Assembly (NCBI GenBank): GCA_934613505.1 | Contig: CAKTTB010000001.1 | Span: 142,960-206,959 of the forward strand | Length of the DNA: 64,000 bases | Direction: 5' to 3' | Origin: an uncultured Oscillospiraceae bacterium | GTDB lineage: Bacteria; Bacillota; Clostridia; Oscillospirales; Oscillospiraceae | In this document: in pieces, positions 43,481 to 51,529 of the stretch | Layout of the letters: each line of letters opens with the position of its first letter | Position numbering within the stretch: position 1 is the stretch's first letter | The notes under the pieces: model-generated | Database searches by the model: none | What the model saw: the letters and a program-made list of their open reading frames with translations, nothing else | What the model was told of the DNA's origin: nothing | Program-made: the position numbers and the translations under genes

Positions 43481-45760
43481 ATGGCAGTTAAAGGTCTTGA
43501 CATTTTCAAATTATCTCCGAAGAAAAACTGTAAGGAATGCGGCAGCCCCACCTGTATGGCATTCTGCATGAAGGTTGCACAGGGTGCTGTTCCCATCACC
43601 AAGTGCCCGTATATGTCCGAAGAGGCCATCGCCCTCCTGTCCGAGGCTACCGCGCCTCCCATGAAGACCATCGAGGTCGGCACGCATAAGCTCGGCGGCG
43701 AGACCGTCATGATGCGTCACGAGAAGACCCTCGTCAACCGCAACCTGTTCGCAGCCACGCTGGATACCGCTATGGACGACGCAGCGGTCGAAGAGCGGAT
43801 CGCCCTCATCAACAAGGTCGATTACGAGCGTATCGGCGAGCGCGAAATGGTCGAGTGCGTGTTCGTTCACGACTCCGGCGACAGCGCAAAGTTCGTTGAG
43901 CTGTGCAAGAAGGCGGCCGCTCTGGCTGACCGCACCGTCATCATCGACACGCAGGACGTTGAGACGGCCAAGGCTGCTGTCGAAGCGATCAAGGACAACA
44001 AGCCCATTCTGGACGGCGCCAACAAGGACAACTTCGCAGCCATGAACGAGATCGCCAAGGCTGCCGGTATCGTTTTGGGCGTCCGCGGCACGGATCTGTC
44101 CGAGCTGCACGACACCGTTGCCGAGCTTGAGAAGGCCGGCAACAAGAACCTGATCCTCGACGTCACCGCTCCTACCATCAAGGAGACCTTTGCAAATACC
44201 GTTCTCGTCCGCCGCACCGCCATCAAGGACGGCGACCGGACCTTCGGTTATCCCTCCATCGTCAACCTCGGTGTCCTGTGCAACCACGACGAGCATCTCG
44301 AGACCGCTCTGGCCGCCATGTTCGTCATCAAGTACGGCTCCATCATCGTCATGGACAAGGTCGGCTATGCTGAGGCACTGCCGCTCTATGGCCTGCGCCA
44401 GAACATCTTCACCGACCCGCAGAAGCCGATGAAGGTCGCCCCGGGCATCTACCCCATCAACGGCGCCGGCCCCGACGATCCCTGCGCCCTGACGGTCGAC
44501 TTCGCGCTGACCTACTTCCTGGTCTCCGGCGAACTCGAGCGCTCCAAGGTGCCTATCAACCTGCTCATCACTGACGCTTCCGGCATGTCCGTCCTGACGG
44601 CATGGGCCGCAGGCAAGTTCTCCTCCACCTCCGTCAAGAAGTTCTTCGACGAGTTCGACCTCGCCTCCAAGATCAACAACCGCACCCTCATCATTCCGGG
44701 CAAGGTCGCTGTCATGAAGGGCGAGATTCAGGACAAGCTGCCCGAGTGGAACGTTGTCGTCGGCACCCGTGAGGCTGTCGAGCTGGTCAAGTTCCTGCGC
44801 GACGGCGAGCATATCAAGGCTGCCGAGGCTGCTGCCGCTTCCAAGACGCCCGCTGCAGAGAAGAAGGCTGTCGCCGACGCAGATGCGCCGCTCGATTTCG
44901 AGAAGATCGCCGCTTCCATCCCGGCCATCGAGGTCATCGACATGGGTGTGCACTACAAGCAGCGTGATCCGGAATCCCCGAAGTTCGTCACCATCGGCGA
45001 ACGTATCCACTGCATCTCCCCGGTCATCCGCGAGGCCATGAACACCATGAACCCCGAGCCCATCCTGAAGCGTGCCGCCGAGCAGATCAAGGCCGGCGCG
45101 ACCTATCTGGACGTCAACATCGGCCCGGCAGAATCCAACGGTCCGGAACTGATGACCTGGGCAGTCAAGCTGCTGCAGGAGAACTTCAACAACGTGCCTC
45201 TGGCCCTCGATACCGCCAACAAGCGCGCTATCGAAGCCGGCATCAAGGTCTACAACCGTTCGAACGGCAAGCCCATCGTCAACTCCGCTGACGCAGGCTC
45301 CCGTATCTCCTACATTGACCTCGCTGCCGCCAACGACGCGATCTGCGTTGCGCTTTGCTCCGCCGACGGCATCGCGAAGGACAATGAAGAGCGCATGATG
45401 CACTGCCACAACATGCTCGAGCGCGGCCTGTCTCTCGGCATGGAAGCGACCGACCTGTGGTTTGACCCGCTGTTCCTCGTTGTCAAGGGCATGCAGGACA
45501 AGCAGATGGACGTTCTGAACGCCATCAAGCTGTTCGCCGACGAAGGCCTGAAGTCCACCGGCGGTCTGTCCAACAACTCCAACGGCGCGCCGAAGACGCT
45601 GCGTCCGATCATGGACTCCGCGCTCGTCGCCATGGCAATGATGCAGGGCCTGACCTCCGCCATCGTCAACCCGAACGACCTGCGTCTGATGGAGACCATC
45701 AAGACCTGCGATATCTTCAAGAACCACGAGCTGTACTCCGACTCCTATCTGGAGGCCTGA
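43481..45760 (+). CDS. acsC-acsE: Fusion: corrinoid iron-sulfur protein large subunit AcsC with methyltransferase AcsE
   Basis: 759 aa in one open frame. Residues 1-442 match AcsC: [4Fe-4S] ligands Cys17, 20, 25 and 42 (C-x2-C-x4-C-x16-C), then the TIM barrel and the C-terminal cobamide-binding domain. Residues about 443-475 are an Ala/Lys-rich linker (HIKAAEAAAASKTPAAEKK core). Residues about 499-759 match the complete methyl-THF:CFeSP methyltransferase AcsE, opening FVTIGERIH, then AGATYLDVNIGP and GLSNNSNGAP. In Moorella these are two separate proteins (about 446 and 262 aa). No stop, SD or start signal remains at the junction. A terminator with T6 follows. Confidence 0.93.
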   Translation: MAVKGLDIFKLSPKKNCKECGSPTCMAFCMKVAQGAVPITKCPYMSEEAIALLSEATAPPMKTIEVGTHKLGGETVMMRHEKTLVNRNLFAATLDTAMDDAAVEERIALINKVDYERIGEREMVECVFVHDSGDSAKFVELCKKAAALADRTVIIDTQDVETAKAAVEAIKDNKPILDGANKDNFAAMNEIAKAAGIVLGVRGTDLSELHDTVAELEKAGNKNLILDVTAPTIKETFANTVLVRRTAIKDGDRTFGYPSIVNLGVLCNHDEHLETALAAMFVIKYGSIIVMDKVGYAEALPLYGLRQNIFTDPQKPMKVAPGIYPINGAGPDDPCALTVDFALTYFLVSGELERSKVPINLLITDASGMSVLTAWAAGKFSSTSVKKFFDEFDLASKINNRTLIIPGKVAVMKGEIQDKLPEWNVVVGTREAVELVKFLRDGEHIKAAEAAAASKTPAAEKKAVADADAPLDFEKIAASIPAIEVIDMGVHYKQRDPESPKFVTIGERIHCISPVIREAMNTMNPEPILKRAAEQIKAGATYLDVNIGPAESNGPELMTWAVKLLQENFNNVPLALDTANKRAIEAGIKVYNRSNGKPIVNSADAGSRISYIDLAAANDAICVALCSADGIAKDNEERMMHCHNMLERGLSLGMEATDLWFDPLFLVVKGMQDKQMDVLNAIKLFADEGLKSTGGLSNNSNGAPKTLRPIMDSALVAMAMMQGLTSAIVNPNDLRLMETIKTCDIFKNHELYSDSYLEA

Positions 45761-45776
45761 TCCACAGCATTTTTCC

Positions 45777-45814
45777 CGGATCCCTGCCGCATTTGCGGTG
45801 GGGATCCGTTTTTT
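45777..45814 (+). terminator. Terminator after acsC-acsE
   Basis: Fourteen-pair stem (45777-45790 with 45795-45808, two G.T wobbles) followed by TTTTTT. It separates acsB from the rest of the island. Confidence 0.9.
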
Positions 45815-45826
45815 CTGTTGTTTCTC

Positions 45827-45856
45827 TTGAAAGAACGGGATACATTGTGCTAGAAT
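45827..45856 (+). promoter_or_regulatory. Promoter of acsB
   Basis: TTGAAA (45827-45832), 18 nt, TAGAAT (45851-45856), giving a leader of about 100 nt. Confidence 0.65.
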
Positions 45857-45963
45857 AACAGACAGAAGACCGAAGCTGCCAGACTCTGTAGCTGAATATA
45901 CAAACCAACGACGGTTTTGTGTTTTCTCAGAAATTCAATGAAAAGTCATTGCAGGAGGTACTT

Positions 45964-48099
45964 ATGAGCGTATTAACCGATCTCATCTATGGCGGCTCGC
46001 ATGCCGTGGCTGGCCTGACCGAGGGCGCAGTCAATGACGCCATTGCAAAGTATGGCGCGGATCATCCCATCGCCTTCCCGGATACGGCCTATTTCTTCCC
46101 CACCATCTATGCCGCGACCGGCGTGAAAGTCAAGACGCTGGGCGATCTGCCCGCCTGTGTGGGCGTTCTCAAGAGCCTCATTACCGATCAGGAGGATCTG
46201 GGCCAGGCACTCAATGCAGGTCTTGCTACCGCAGTCGGTGCGGAGATCATCGAGGGCTTGAAATTTGTTGAGCCGAAGGATGCCTATGAGCAGGCAACCG
46301 TTCCCGGCATCGGCTTCGTGCCCGATCCCATCATCCGTTCCCTCGGCGTGCCGCTGGTCACGGGCGATATCCCCGGTGTGGCCGTCGTTCTGGGCAAGGC
46401 CGATAACGGCGAAGACGTCGCCAAGGTCGTCAAGGACTATCAGTCCAAGGGCATCATGACCTTCATGGTCGGAGATGTCATCGAGCAGTGTGCGGAAGCG
46501 GGCGTCAAGATGGGTCTTGAACTGCGTGTCATCCCGCTGGGCCATGATGTGACTGCCGTCATTCATGTCGTCACCGTCGCCATCCGTGCGGCGCTGATCT
46601 TCGGCAACGTACAGCCGGGCGATCTGGCCGGTCTGCTGAAATACACCAAGGAGCGCGTTCCCGCGTTCGTCAACACCTTCGGTGCCATCGACAATGTCGT
46701 CGTTTCCGCCGGTGCCGGCGCCATCGCGCTGGGCTTCCCGGTCGTGGTCGATGTCGATCTCGGTGAAAATCAGGTCCCGGGCGCGCTGGAATCCTGCACC
46801 GATCACAATGAGACCGTCAAGAAGTCTCTCGAGCTGCGCGGCATCAAGATCAAGTCCAAGGAGCTGCCGATTCCCGTTGCGTTCGCGGCTGCGTTCGAGG
46901 GCGAGATCATCCGTAAGGCCGATATGAAGGTCGAGTTCTGGTCCGCCAAGAACACCACCTGCGAGCTTGTTCTGGCCAAGGAGGCAGACGAGGTCGAGGA
47001 TCATAAGATCGTCATCGACGGCCCGGATATCGACTCCGGCGATCTTGAATATGCGCTTGCCACCTGCGTCTATGTTGCAGGCAAGAAGATGCAGGCTGAC
47101 TTCGAATCTGTCATCGAGCGGAAGATCCACGCCTGGTTCAACTACATGGAAGGCGTCATGCACACCGGCCAGCGCAACCAGTTCCGGATCCGGATCTCCA
47201 AGGACGCCTATGACAAGGGCCTGCGGCTGACGCATTTCGCGGAAGTCCTGTACCATATGATCACGGATGAATTCGACGCTGTCGTCGACAAGTGCGAGGT
47301 CCACCTCATCACCGATCCGGTCAAGGCCACGGCCTTCCTGAACGACGTCGCCATGCCGCGCTACAACATGCGTGACGACCGTCTGGCCTCCATGACCGAC
47401 GAATCCGTCGACCGCTTCTTCACCTGCATCCTCTGCCAGTCCTTCGCCCCGGCCCACTGCTGCGTGGTCACGCCGGAACGTCTGGGCCTGTGCGGCGCAG
47501 TGTCCTGGCTCGACGCCAAGGCGACGTATGAGCTGAACCCGAACGGCCCGTCCCAGCCGATCATGAAGGAAGGCTGTCTGGATGAGCGTACCGGCCGGTA
47601 TACTACGGTCAACGACGCCATCAAGGATGCGACCCACGGTGCGGTCGAAGAGGTCACGCTGTACTCCATCATGGAAGACCCGATGACCTCCTGCGGCTGC
47701 TTCGAGTGCATCTCCGGCATCGAGCCGATGTCCAACGGCTTCATCGTCGTCAACCGTGAATACGCGGGCATGACCCCCGCCGGCATGACCTTCGGCGAGC
47801 TGGCCTCCTGCACCGGCGGCGGCGTACAGACCCCGGGCTACATGGGCCACGGCCGTCACTTCATCTCCTCCAAGAAGTTCATCCACGCCGAGGGCGGCAT
47901 CGAGCGCATCGTCTGGATGCCGAAGGAACTGAAGGACGACGTCGGCGAGCGCCTGAACAAGACCGCCAAGGAGCTCTACGGCATCGACAACTTCACCGAC
48001 ATGATCGCAGACGAGACCATCTGCACCGACTGCGACGCGCTGCTGGAGTTCCTGCAGGAAAAGAACCACCCGGTCCTCTCCCTGGAGCCGCTGATGTAA
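45964..48099 (+). CDS. acsB: CO-methylating acetyl-CoA synthase AcsB
   Basis: About 711 aa (Moorella AcsB about 729). Joins CO, the methyl group and CoA to acetyl-CoA at the Ni-Ni-[4Fe-4S] A-cluster. FFTCILCQSFAPAHCC..LCG near residues 490-516 carries the cubane Cys and one bridging Cys, and MTSCGCFECISG near 580 gives the Cys-Gly-Cys ligand of the distal nickel. So the site is complete. The N-terminal CODH-docking domain (about 1-300) is present. AGGAGGT precedes the ATG. Confidence 0.96.
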   Translation: MSVLTDLIYGGSHAVAGLTEGAVNDAIAKYGADHPIAFPDTAYFFPTIYAATGVKVKTLGDLPACVGVLKSLITDQEDLGQALNAGLATAVGAEIIEGLKFVEPKDAYEQATVPGIGFVPDPIIRSLGVPLVTGDIPGVAVVLGKADNGEDVAKVVKDYQSKGIMTFMVGDVIEQCAEAGVKMGLELRVIPLGHDVTAVIHVVTVAIRAALIFGNVQPGDLAGLLKYTKERVPAFVNTFGAIDNVVVSAGAGAIALGFPVVVDVDLGENQVPGALESCTDHNETVKKSLELRGIKIKSKELPIPVAFAAAFEGEIIRKADMKVEFWSAKNTTCELVLAKEADEVEDHKIVIDGPDIDSGDLEYALATCVYVAGKKMQADFESVIERKIHAWFNYMEGVMHTGQRNQFRIRISKDAYDKGLRLTHFAEVLYHMITDEFDAVVDKCEVHLITDPVKATAFLNDVAMPRYNMRDDRLASMTDESVDRFFTCILCQSFAPAHCCVVTPERLGLCGAVSWLDAKATYELNPNGPSQPIMKEGCLDERTGRYTTVNDAIKDATHGAVEEVTLYSIMEDPMTSCGCFECISGIEPMSNGFIVVNREYAGMTPAGMTFGELASCTGGGVQTPGYMGHGRHFISSKKFIHAEGGIERIVWMPKELKDDVGERLNKTAKELYGIDNFTDMIADETICTDCDALLEFLQEKNHPVLSLEPLM

Positions 48100-48110
48100 T
48101 TCCAAAAACA

Positions 48111-48142
48111 AGATCCCGGGCCATCTGGCCCGGGATCTTTTC
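48111..48142 (+). terminator. Terminator of acsB
   Basis: Twelve-base-pair stem AGATCCCGGGCC / GGCCCGGGATCT (48111-48122, 48127-48138) with TTTTCT tail. Confidence 0.93.
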
Positions 48143-48145
48143 TGC

Positions 48146-48179
48146 ACAAAACCGCCCGGAGCATACGGCCCGGGCGGTT
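48146..48179 (-). terminator. Minus-strand terminator after the DUF2007-like gene
   Basis: Ten-base-pair stem AACCGCCCGG / CCGGGCGGTT (48150-48159, 48170-48179), followed on the minus strand by TTGTGC after TTTT. Confidence 0.8.
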
Positions 48180-48185
48180 GATTTA

Positions 48186-48506
48186 TCAGTCTTCCGGCTG
48201 TTCGAAGCTGCTGTCCATCAGGACCTGCTCCAGCTGCCTGGCGTGATCAAGCTCGCGGTAGGGGACGAAAAAATCCGTCCGCGTGCCGACTTCGCCGGTG
48301 TAGGCGGCCGTGCGCGGGCTCCACTGGCGGACGATGACCGGAATGTGGTCATCCTCCAGAATGCCATGGAACATCTCCGCCCACGGTGAGCACTTATTGC
48401 CGATAAAGCAGTAATCGTCCGCTTTCGGCCCGCGCGTCAGTCTGCTTCCGCAGAAGGCGCAGACATCGTCCTCGTTCAGCAGATAGCAGTTTTCACAGTA
48501 ATACAT
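48186..48506 (-). CDS. Zinc-ribbon plus DUF2007-like small protein
   Basis: 106 aa. Residues 4-20 hold CENC and CAFC (two CxxC pairs, a zinc ribbon), with two further Cys near 33 and 39. The rest (ILEDDHIPVIVRQW ... TDFFVPYRELDHARQLEQVL) has the pattern of DUF2007 putative signalling domains. No function is established. Last gene of the fhs-fchA-folD-DUF1576 direction, 21 nt after DUF1576. Confidence 0.75.
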   Translation of the reverse strand: MYYCENCYLLNEDDVCAFCGSRLTRGPKADDYCFIGNKCSPWAEMFHGILEDDHIPVIVRQWSPRTAAYTGEVGTRTDFFVPYRELDHARQLEQVLMDSSFEQPED

Positions 48507-48527
48507 GGCGCAGCTCCTTTCCGCTGG

Positions 48528-49865
48528 TCACTTCCCAGCTTTCAGCTCTTTGCGCTCCTGCTTCGTTTTGCAGAAATACTCCAGTACGGGGATGAAGAGG
48601 AAGCAGACAAGCGCAGCAGTAAAACCACCGTTATAAAGCAGGAATCCACCGTGTGTAAACGGCACGCTTGTGACGAGACCATAGTGGAGCATGGCAAACA
48701 CGATACCGGCCAGCCAGCCATAATTTCCTGCAACGGGGCTGAGGCCGTTTGCAAAGCAGAGGCCAATAACGATCGCCTGCGCGTTGATGGCGGTTGTAAA
48801 ATCCGTACCAAGCGCGCTGCAGATCGCTTTCGTGATAAAGGACGCGGCCACGTAGCCCACCATAATCGGCCAGACGTTCGCCGGATGGCTGCCCTTGAAG
48901 CAGCAGCAGACCATGCAGAAAACACAGCCGACAGTTGCAGCATTCCACTTTGCACCGATCAGATTGTAATAAAGGACGATAAACAGACCATAAACGGCAA
49001 AATTCATGATGGCTGTTCCGACACCATAGTTTGCGCCGTAATCCACATTGAAGCCGGTGTCCTTCAGCAGATCTCCGTACCGCCTGAAGCTGCCGCCCAG
49101 CAGCAGGCCAAGCAGGAGCGCAAGCGCGAAGACAAGAATACAGAAACTGTTCGCAACAGCCCGGAATCCGTCGCTGGCCCCGACGCCGACACCTTCGGGG
49201 AGCGTTCCGCCGAACACGCGGTAAAGCACCGCGCGCAGGAAAAAGGCAACAAGGCCGATCGGAACTGCAGCGTTATAAAGGTCATAACCCTTATGCATCT
49301 TCGGTGCATGTGCCAGACCGGCGGGCAGCACCAGACCGATCAGGCAGCAGGCCAAAAATGCAGCGACAGCGCCGAAAAGTGTGACGCCATGTGCATCTGC
49401 CCCCGGATACCGGATCAGCAGATCGGTCATAAGCGGTGCAATACCGGTCGAAAATAAGAACACATTGCCCTGCGTGCAGGGGTTGACCTTGCGTACAAAG
49501 CAAAAAACCAGCGTCCCTGCAAAGCAGAACCAGATGTTCAGAATGGTGATTCCCCAGAAACAGAAGCCTGCCGTCAGGAAAAATGCAAGCACAGAAACAC
49601 CGTCCGGATTGCTGCCGGGCAGGGAATAAATGGCGGCACAAACAGCGCAGACAAGCGCTGCATTCAGAAAGGTCCCGGAAAAACCGCCGCAGGAAGCATC
49701 AAAATAACTGTTAGCCGATTGATATGGCAGGGTACACAGGCGAAGCATCCCCTCAAACATCTGGTCACGGTCTGGCATGATAAACGCCGCAATCAGACAG
49801 GCCGCAGCGAACAGCCAGAACCAGAGACGAATGGCCTGTGCGGGCTGCTTGAATTTCTCTTTCAT
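48528..49865 (-). CDS. DUF1576-like multi-spanning membrane protein
   Basis: About 445 aa from ATG at 49865. Roughly twelve membrane segments, with Gly/Asn motifs in the second half (GANYGVGTAIMNFAVYGL; CCFKGSHPANVWPIMVGYVAAS; ANGLSPVAGNYGWLAG cores). This matches what I recall of DUF1576, a family without known function. The folD terminator lies only 18 nt upstream, so expression depends on read-through or an internal promoter. A transporter of a C1 metabolite or acetate is a possibility only. Confidence 0.75.
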   Translation of the reverse strand: MKEKFKQPAQAIRLWFWLFAAACLIAAFIMPDRDQMFEGMLRLCTLPYQSANSYFDASCGGFSGTFLNAALVCAVCAAIYSLPGSNPDGVSVLAFFLTAGFCFWGITILNIWFCFAGTLVFCFVRKVNPCTQGNVFLFSTGIAPLMTDLLIRYPGADAHGVTLFGAVAAFLACCLIGLVLPAGLAHAPKMHKGYDLYNAAVPIGLVAFFLRAVLYRVFGGTLPEGVGVGASDGFRAVANSFCILVFALALLLGLLLGGSFRRYGDLLKDTGFNVDYGANYGVGTAIMNFAVYGLFIVLYYNLIGAKWNAATVGCVFCMVCCCFKGSHPANVWPIMVGYVAASFITKAICSALGTDFTTAINAQAIVIGLCFANGLSPVAGNYGWLAGIVFAMLHYGLVTSVPFTHGGFLLYNGGFTAALVCFLFIPVLEYFCKTKQERKELKAGK

Positions 49866-49879
49866 TTTCTCCCTCTCCC

Positions 49880-49915
49880 TTCGAAAAAACTGCCGCCGGA
49901 ACGGGCCGGCGGCAG
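49880..49915 (-). terminator. Terminator between folD and DUF1576
   Basis: Ten-base-pair stem CTGCCGCCGG / CCGGCGGCAG (49890-49899, 49906-49915), followed on the minus strand by TTTTTTCGAAG. Confidence 0.88.
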
Positions 49916-49929
49916 CGCATTGGTTGTAC

Positions 49930-50808
49930 TTACAGCGTGCGCTCAGCAGCTTCGACCACATGGCCGATCAGAACCGACGTCGTGACAGAGCCGACACCGC
50001 CGGGGACCGGCGTGATCGCGCCTACGATCGGCTCGACCTCGGAGAAGACGGCGTCGCCTGCGATGGCGCCCTTGCCGCCCTTGGCGTTGACCTTTTCGGG
50101 ATCCCAGTTGATGGAGACGTCGATGACGATCTGACCCTCGGAGACATAGTCCTTCGTCAGGCTGTTCAGAACGCCTGCCGCGGAGACGAGAATGTCAGCC
50201 TTGCGGGCGATGCCGGCCACGTCGACGGTCTTGGTGTGGCAGACGGTGACGGTGGCGTTCTTGGTCATCAGCATCATCGCGGCGGGCTTGCCGACGACGA
50301 GAGAACGGCCGATGACAACGGCGTTCTTGCCCTTGCAGTCGATGCCGTAGTAATCGAGAATTTCCATGCAGGCCTGCGGCGTGCAGGGCGCGAAGCCCAG
50401 CTTCTTGCCGGTGAAAACGCCGGCGTTGGAGAGGTCCGTCATGCAGTCGACGTCCTTGGCGGCGGCCAGATGGTTGCAGATCTCGTCCTGGTCGGCCTTC
50501 AGATGCTTTGGCAGCGGCCGGAACATGAGGCAGCCGTGGATGGAAGCATCGGCGTTGATCGCTTCGATCTGCGCGATGAGCGCTTCTTTGGTCACGTCCT
50601 CGGGCAGGATGAATTTCTGGACCTCGACGCCGATCAGCTCTGCGCGGGCGGTCGCGCCCTTTTCGTAGGACAGGTCGGAGGGGTTCTCGCCGCAGCGGAC
50701 GATCGCTAGCTTCGGGCTGACGCCCTTTTCCTTCAGCACCGCAACTCTTGCCTGCAGCTTTTCGTTCATTGCAGCGGTAACTTCTTTGCCAAGCAGTAAT
50801 TTAGCCAT
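49930..50808 (-). CDS. folD: FolD-type methylenetetrahydrofolate dehydrogenase, cyclohydrolase residues lost
   Basis: 292 aa. Interconverts methenyl- and methylene-THF. NAD(P) part: VVIGRSLVVGKPAAMML near 155 and PVPGGVGSVTTSVL near 265. In ungapped alignment of the first 60 residues with E. coli FolD the catalytic Lys56 of the Y-x3-K motif is Ala (NPSDLSYEKGATARAE), and Gln98 of the VQLPLP motif is Phe (LMFRPLP). Asp121 of KDVD is kept. The cyclohydrolase activity is thus probably absent, in keeping with a dedicated FchA one gene upstream. Confidence 0.92.
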   Translation of the reverse strand: MAKLLLGKEVTAAMNEKLQARVAVLKEKGVSPKLAIVRCGENPSDLSYEKGATARAELIGVEVQKFILPEDVTKEALIAQIEAINADASIHGCLMFRPLPKHLKADQDEICNHLAAAKDVDCMTDLSNAGVFTGKKLGFAPCTPQACMEILDYYGIDCKGKNAVVIGRSLVVGKPAAMMLMTKNATVTVCHTKTVDVAGIARKADILVSAAGVLNSLTKDYVSEGQIVIDVSINWDPEKVNAKGGKGAIAGDAVFSEVEPIVGAITPVPGGVGSVTTSVLIGHVVEAAERTL

Positions 50809-50822
50809 GATCGATCTCCTTC

Positions 50823-51443
50823 TTACTTAAAGAATCCGGCCTTGACAGTCTCAAAGATCTCGTCTGCCATCTTGCCGTATTTGTCCAGCATGCCCAGGCA
50901 CTTCGCGTTCATTTCCTCCGCGACGGTGCGGTTCTGGAGCGTCTTTGTGTTGATGAAAACATTGAGGGAAGCCGCCTGCAGCGCAGACTTTACAATGGCC
51001 GCGCCGCAGCCCGCGTCAGAGACGGCGAGGCGGGAACCCTTGGCCGCGAACACAGAGATGGCTTCGATCGCTTCGCAGCACAGCTCCATGATGTGCATCG
51101 GGACCTGGCAGGCCGTGATGGTGGCCTTTTCCATGATCTCCGGGCGGCTGGGGTCATCCTTCGGAATGCCATACGCCTTCGCAAGCGGCACAAAGCCCTC
51201 AGCGTCGGCCGGGACCTGATCGAGCAGCTCGTTCTGGAGCTTGTCGCATTTTGCCTTCAGGGCGATGATCTCTTCCTCGACGTCGGCGTATTTCTTCTTG
51301 CCGACGGTGAGCGAGCCGACCATGTTGCCGAGTGCCGTGCCGAGCGCGGCAACCAGAGCGGAAGCACCGCCGCCGCCGGGCGCGGGTTCCGAGGATGCGA
51401 GGACCGTGACGAACTCACGGCAGGACTTTGTCGTGTAATCCAT
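50823..51443 (-). CDS. fchA: Methenyltetrahydrofolate cyclohydrolase FchA
   Basis: 206 aa. Formiminotransferase-cyclodeaminase-type fold, starting MDYTTKSCREFVTVLASSEPAPGGGGASAL with the conserved PGGGGASA loop near residue 22-29. Converts formyl-THF to methenyl-THF. Located between fhs and folD, matching the enzyme order of the methyl branch. 14 nt separate its stop from the folD start. Confidence 0.92.
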   Translation of the reverse strand: MDYTTKSCREFVTVLASSEPAPGGGGASALVAALGTALGNMVGSLTVGKKKYADVEEEIIALKAKCDKLQNELLDQVPADAEGFVPLAKAYGIPKDDPSRPEIMEKATITACQVPMHIMELCCEAIEAISVFAAKGSRLAVSDAGCGAAIVKSALQAASLNVFINTKTLQNRTVAEEMNAKCLGMLDKYGKMADEIFETVKAGFFK

Positions 51444-51462
51444 AAAAACTCCTTATTCTCAG

Positions 51463-51492
51463 AAAAGGAGACGGCGGATATCCGCCGCCTCC
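51463..51492 (-). terminator. Attenuator-like hairpin between fhs and fchA
   Basis: On the minus strand a 13-pair palindromic stem (51467-51492, one G.U wobble) is followed by TTTTCTGAG. It lies inside the operon, 24 nt before the fchA start, so it probably lowers fchA-folD relative to fhs. Confidence 0.6.
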
Positions 51493-51529
51493 TGGTTGGG
51501 TTCACGTATATGAAGCAGTTGTCCGTCTC

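Noticed and set aside
43511..48147. Long minus-strand frames opposite acsC-acsE and acsB
   Set aside because: Shadows caused by high GC; the plus-strand products have all cofactor ligands.
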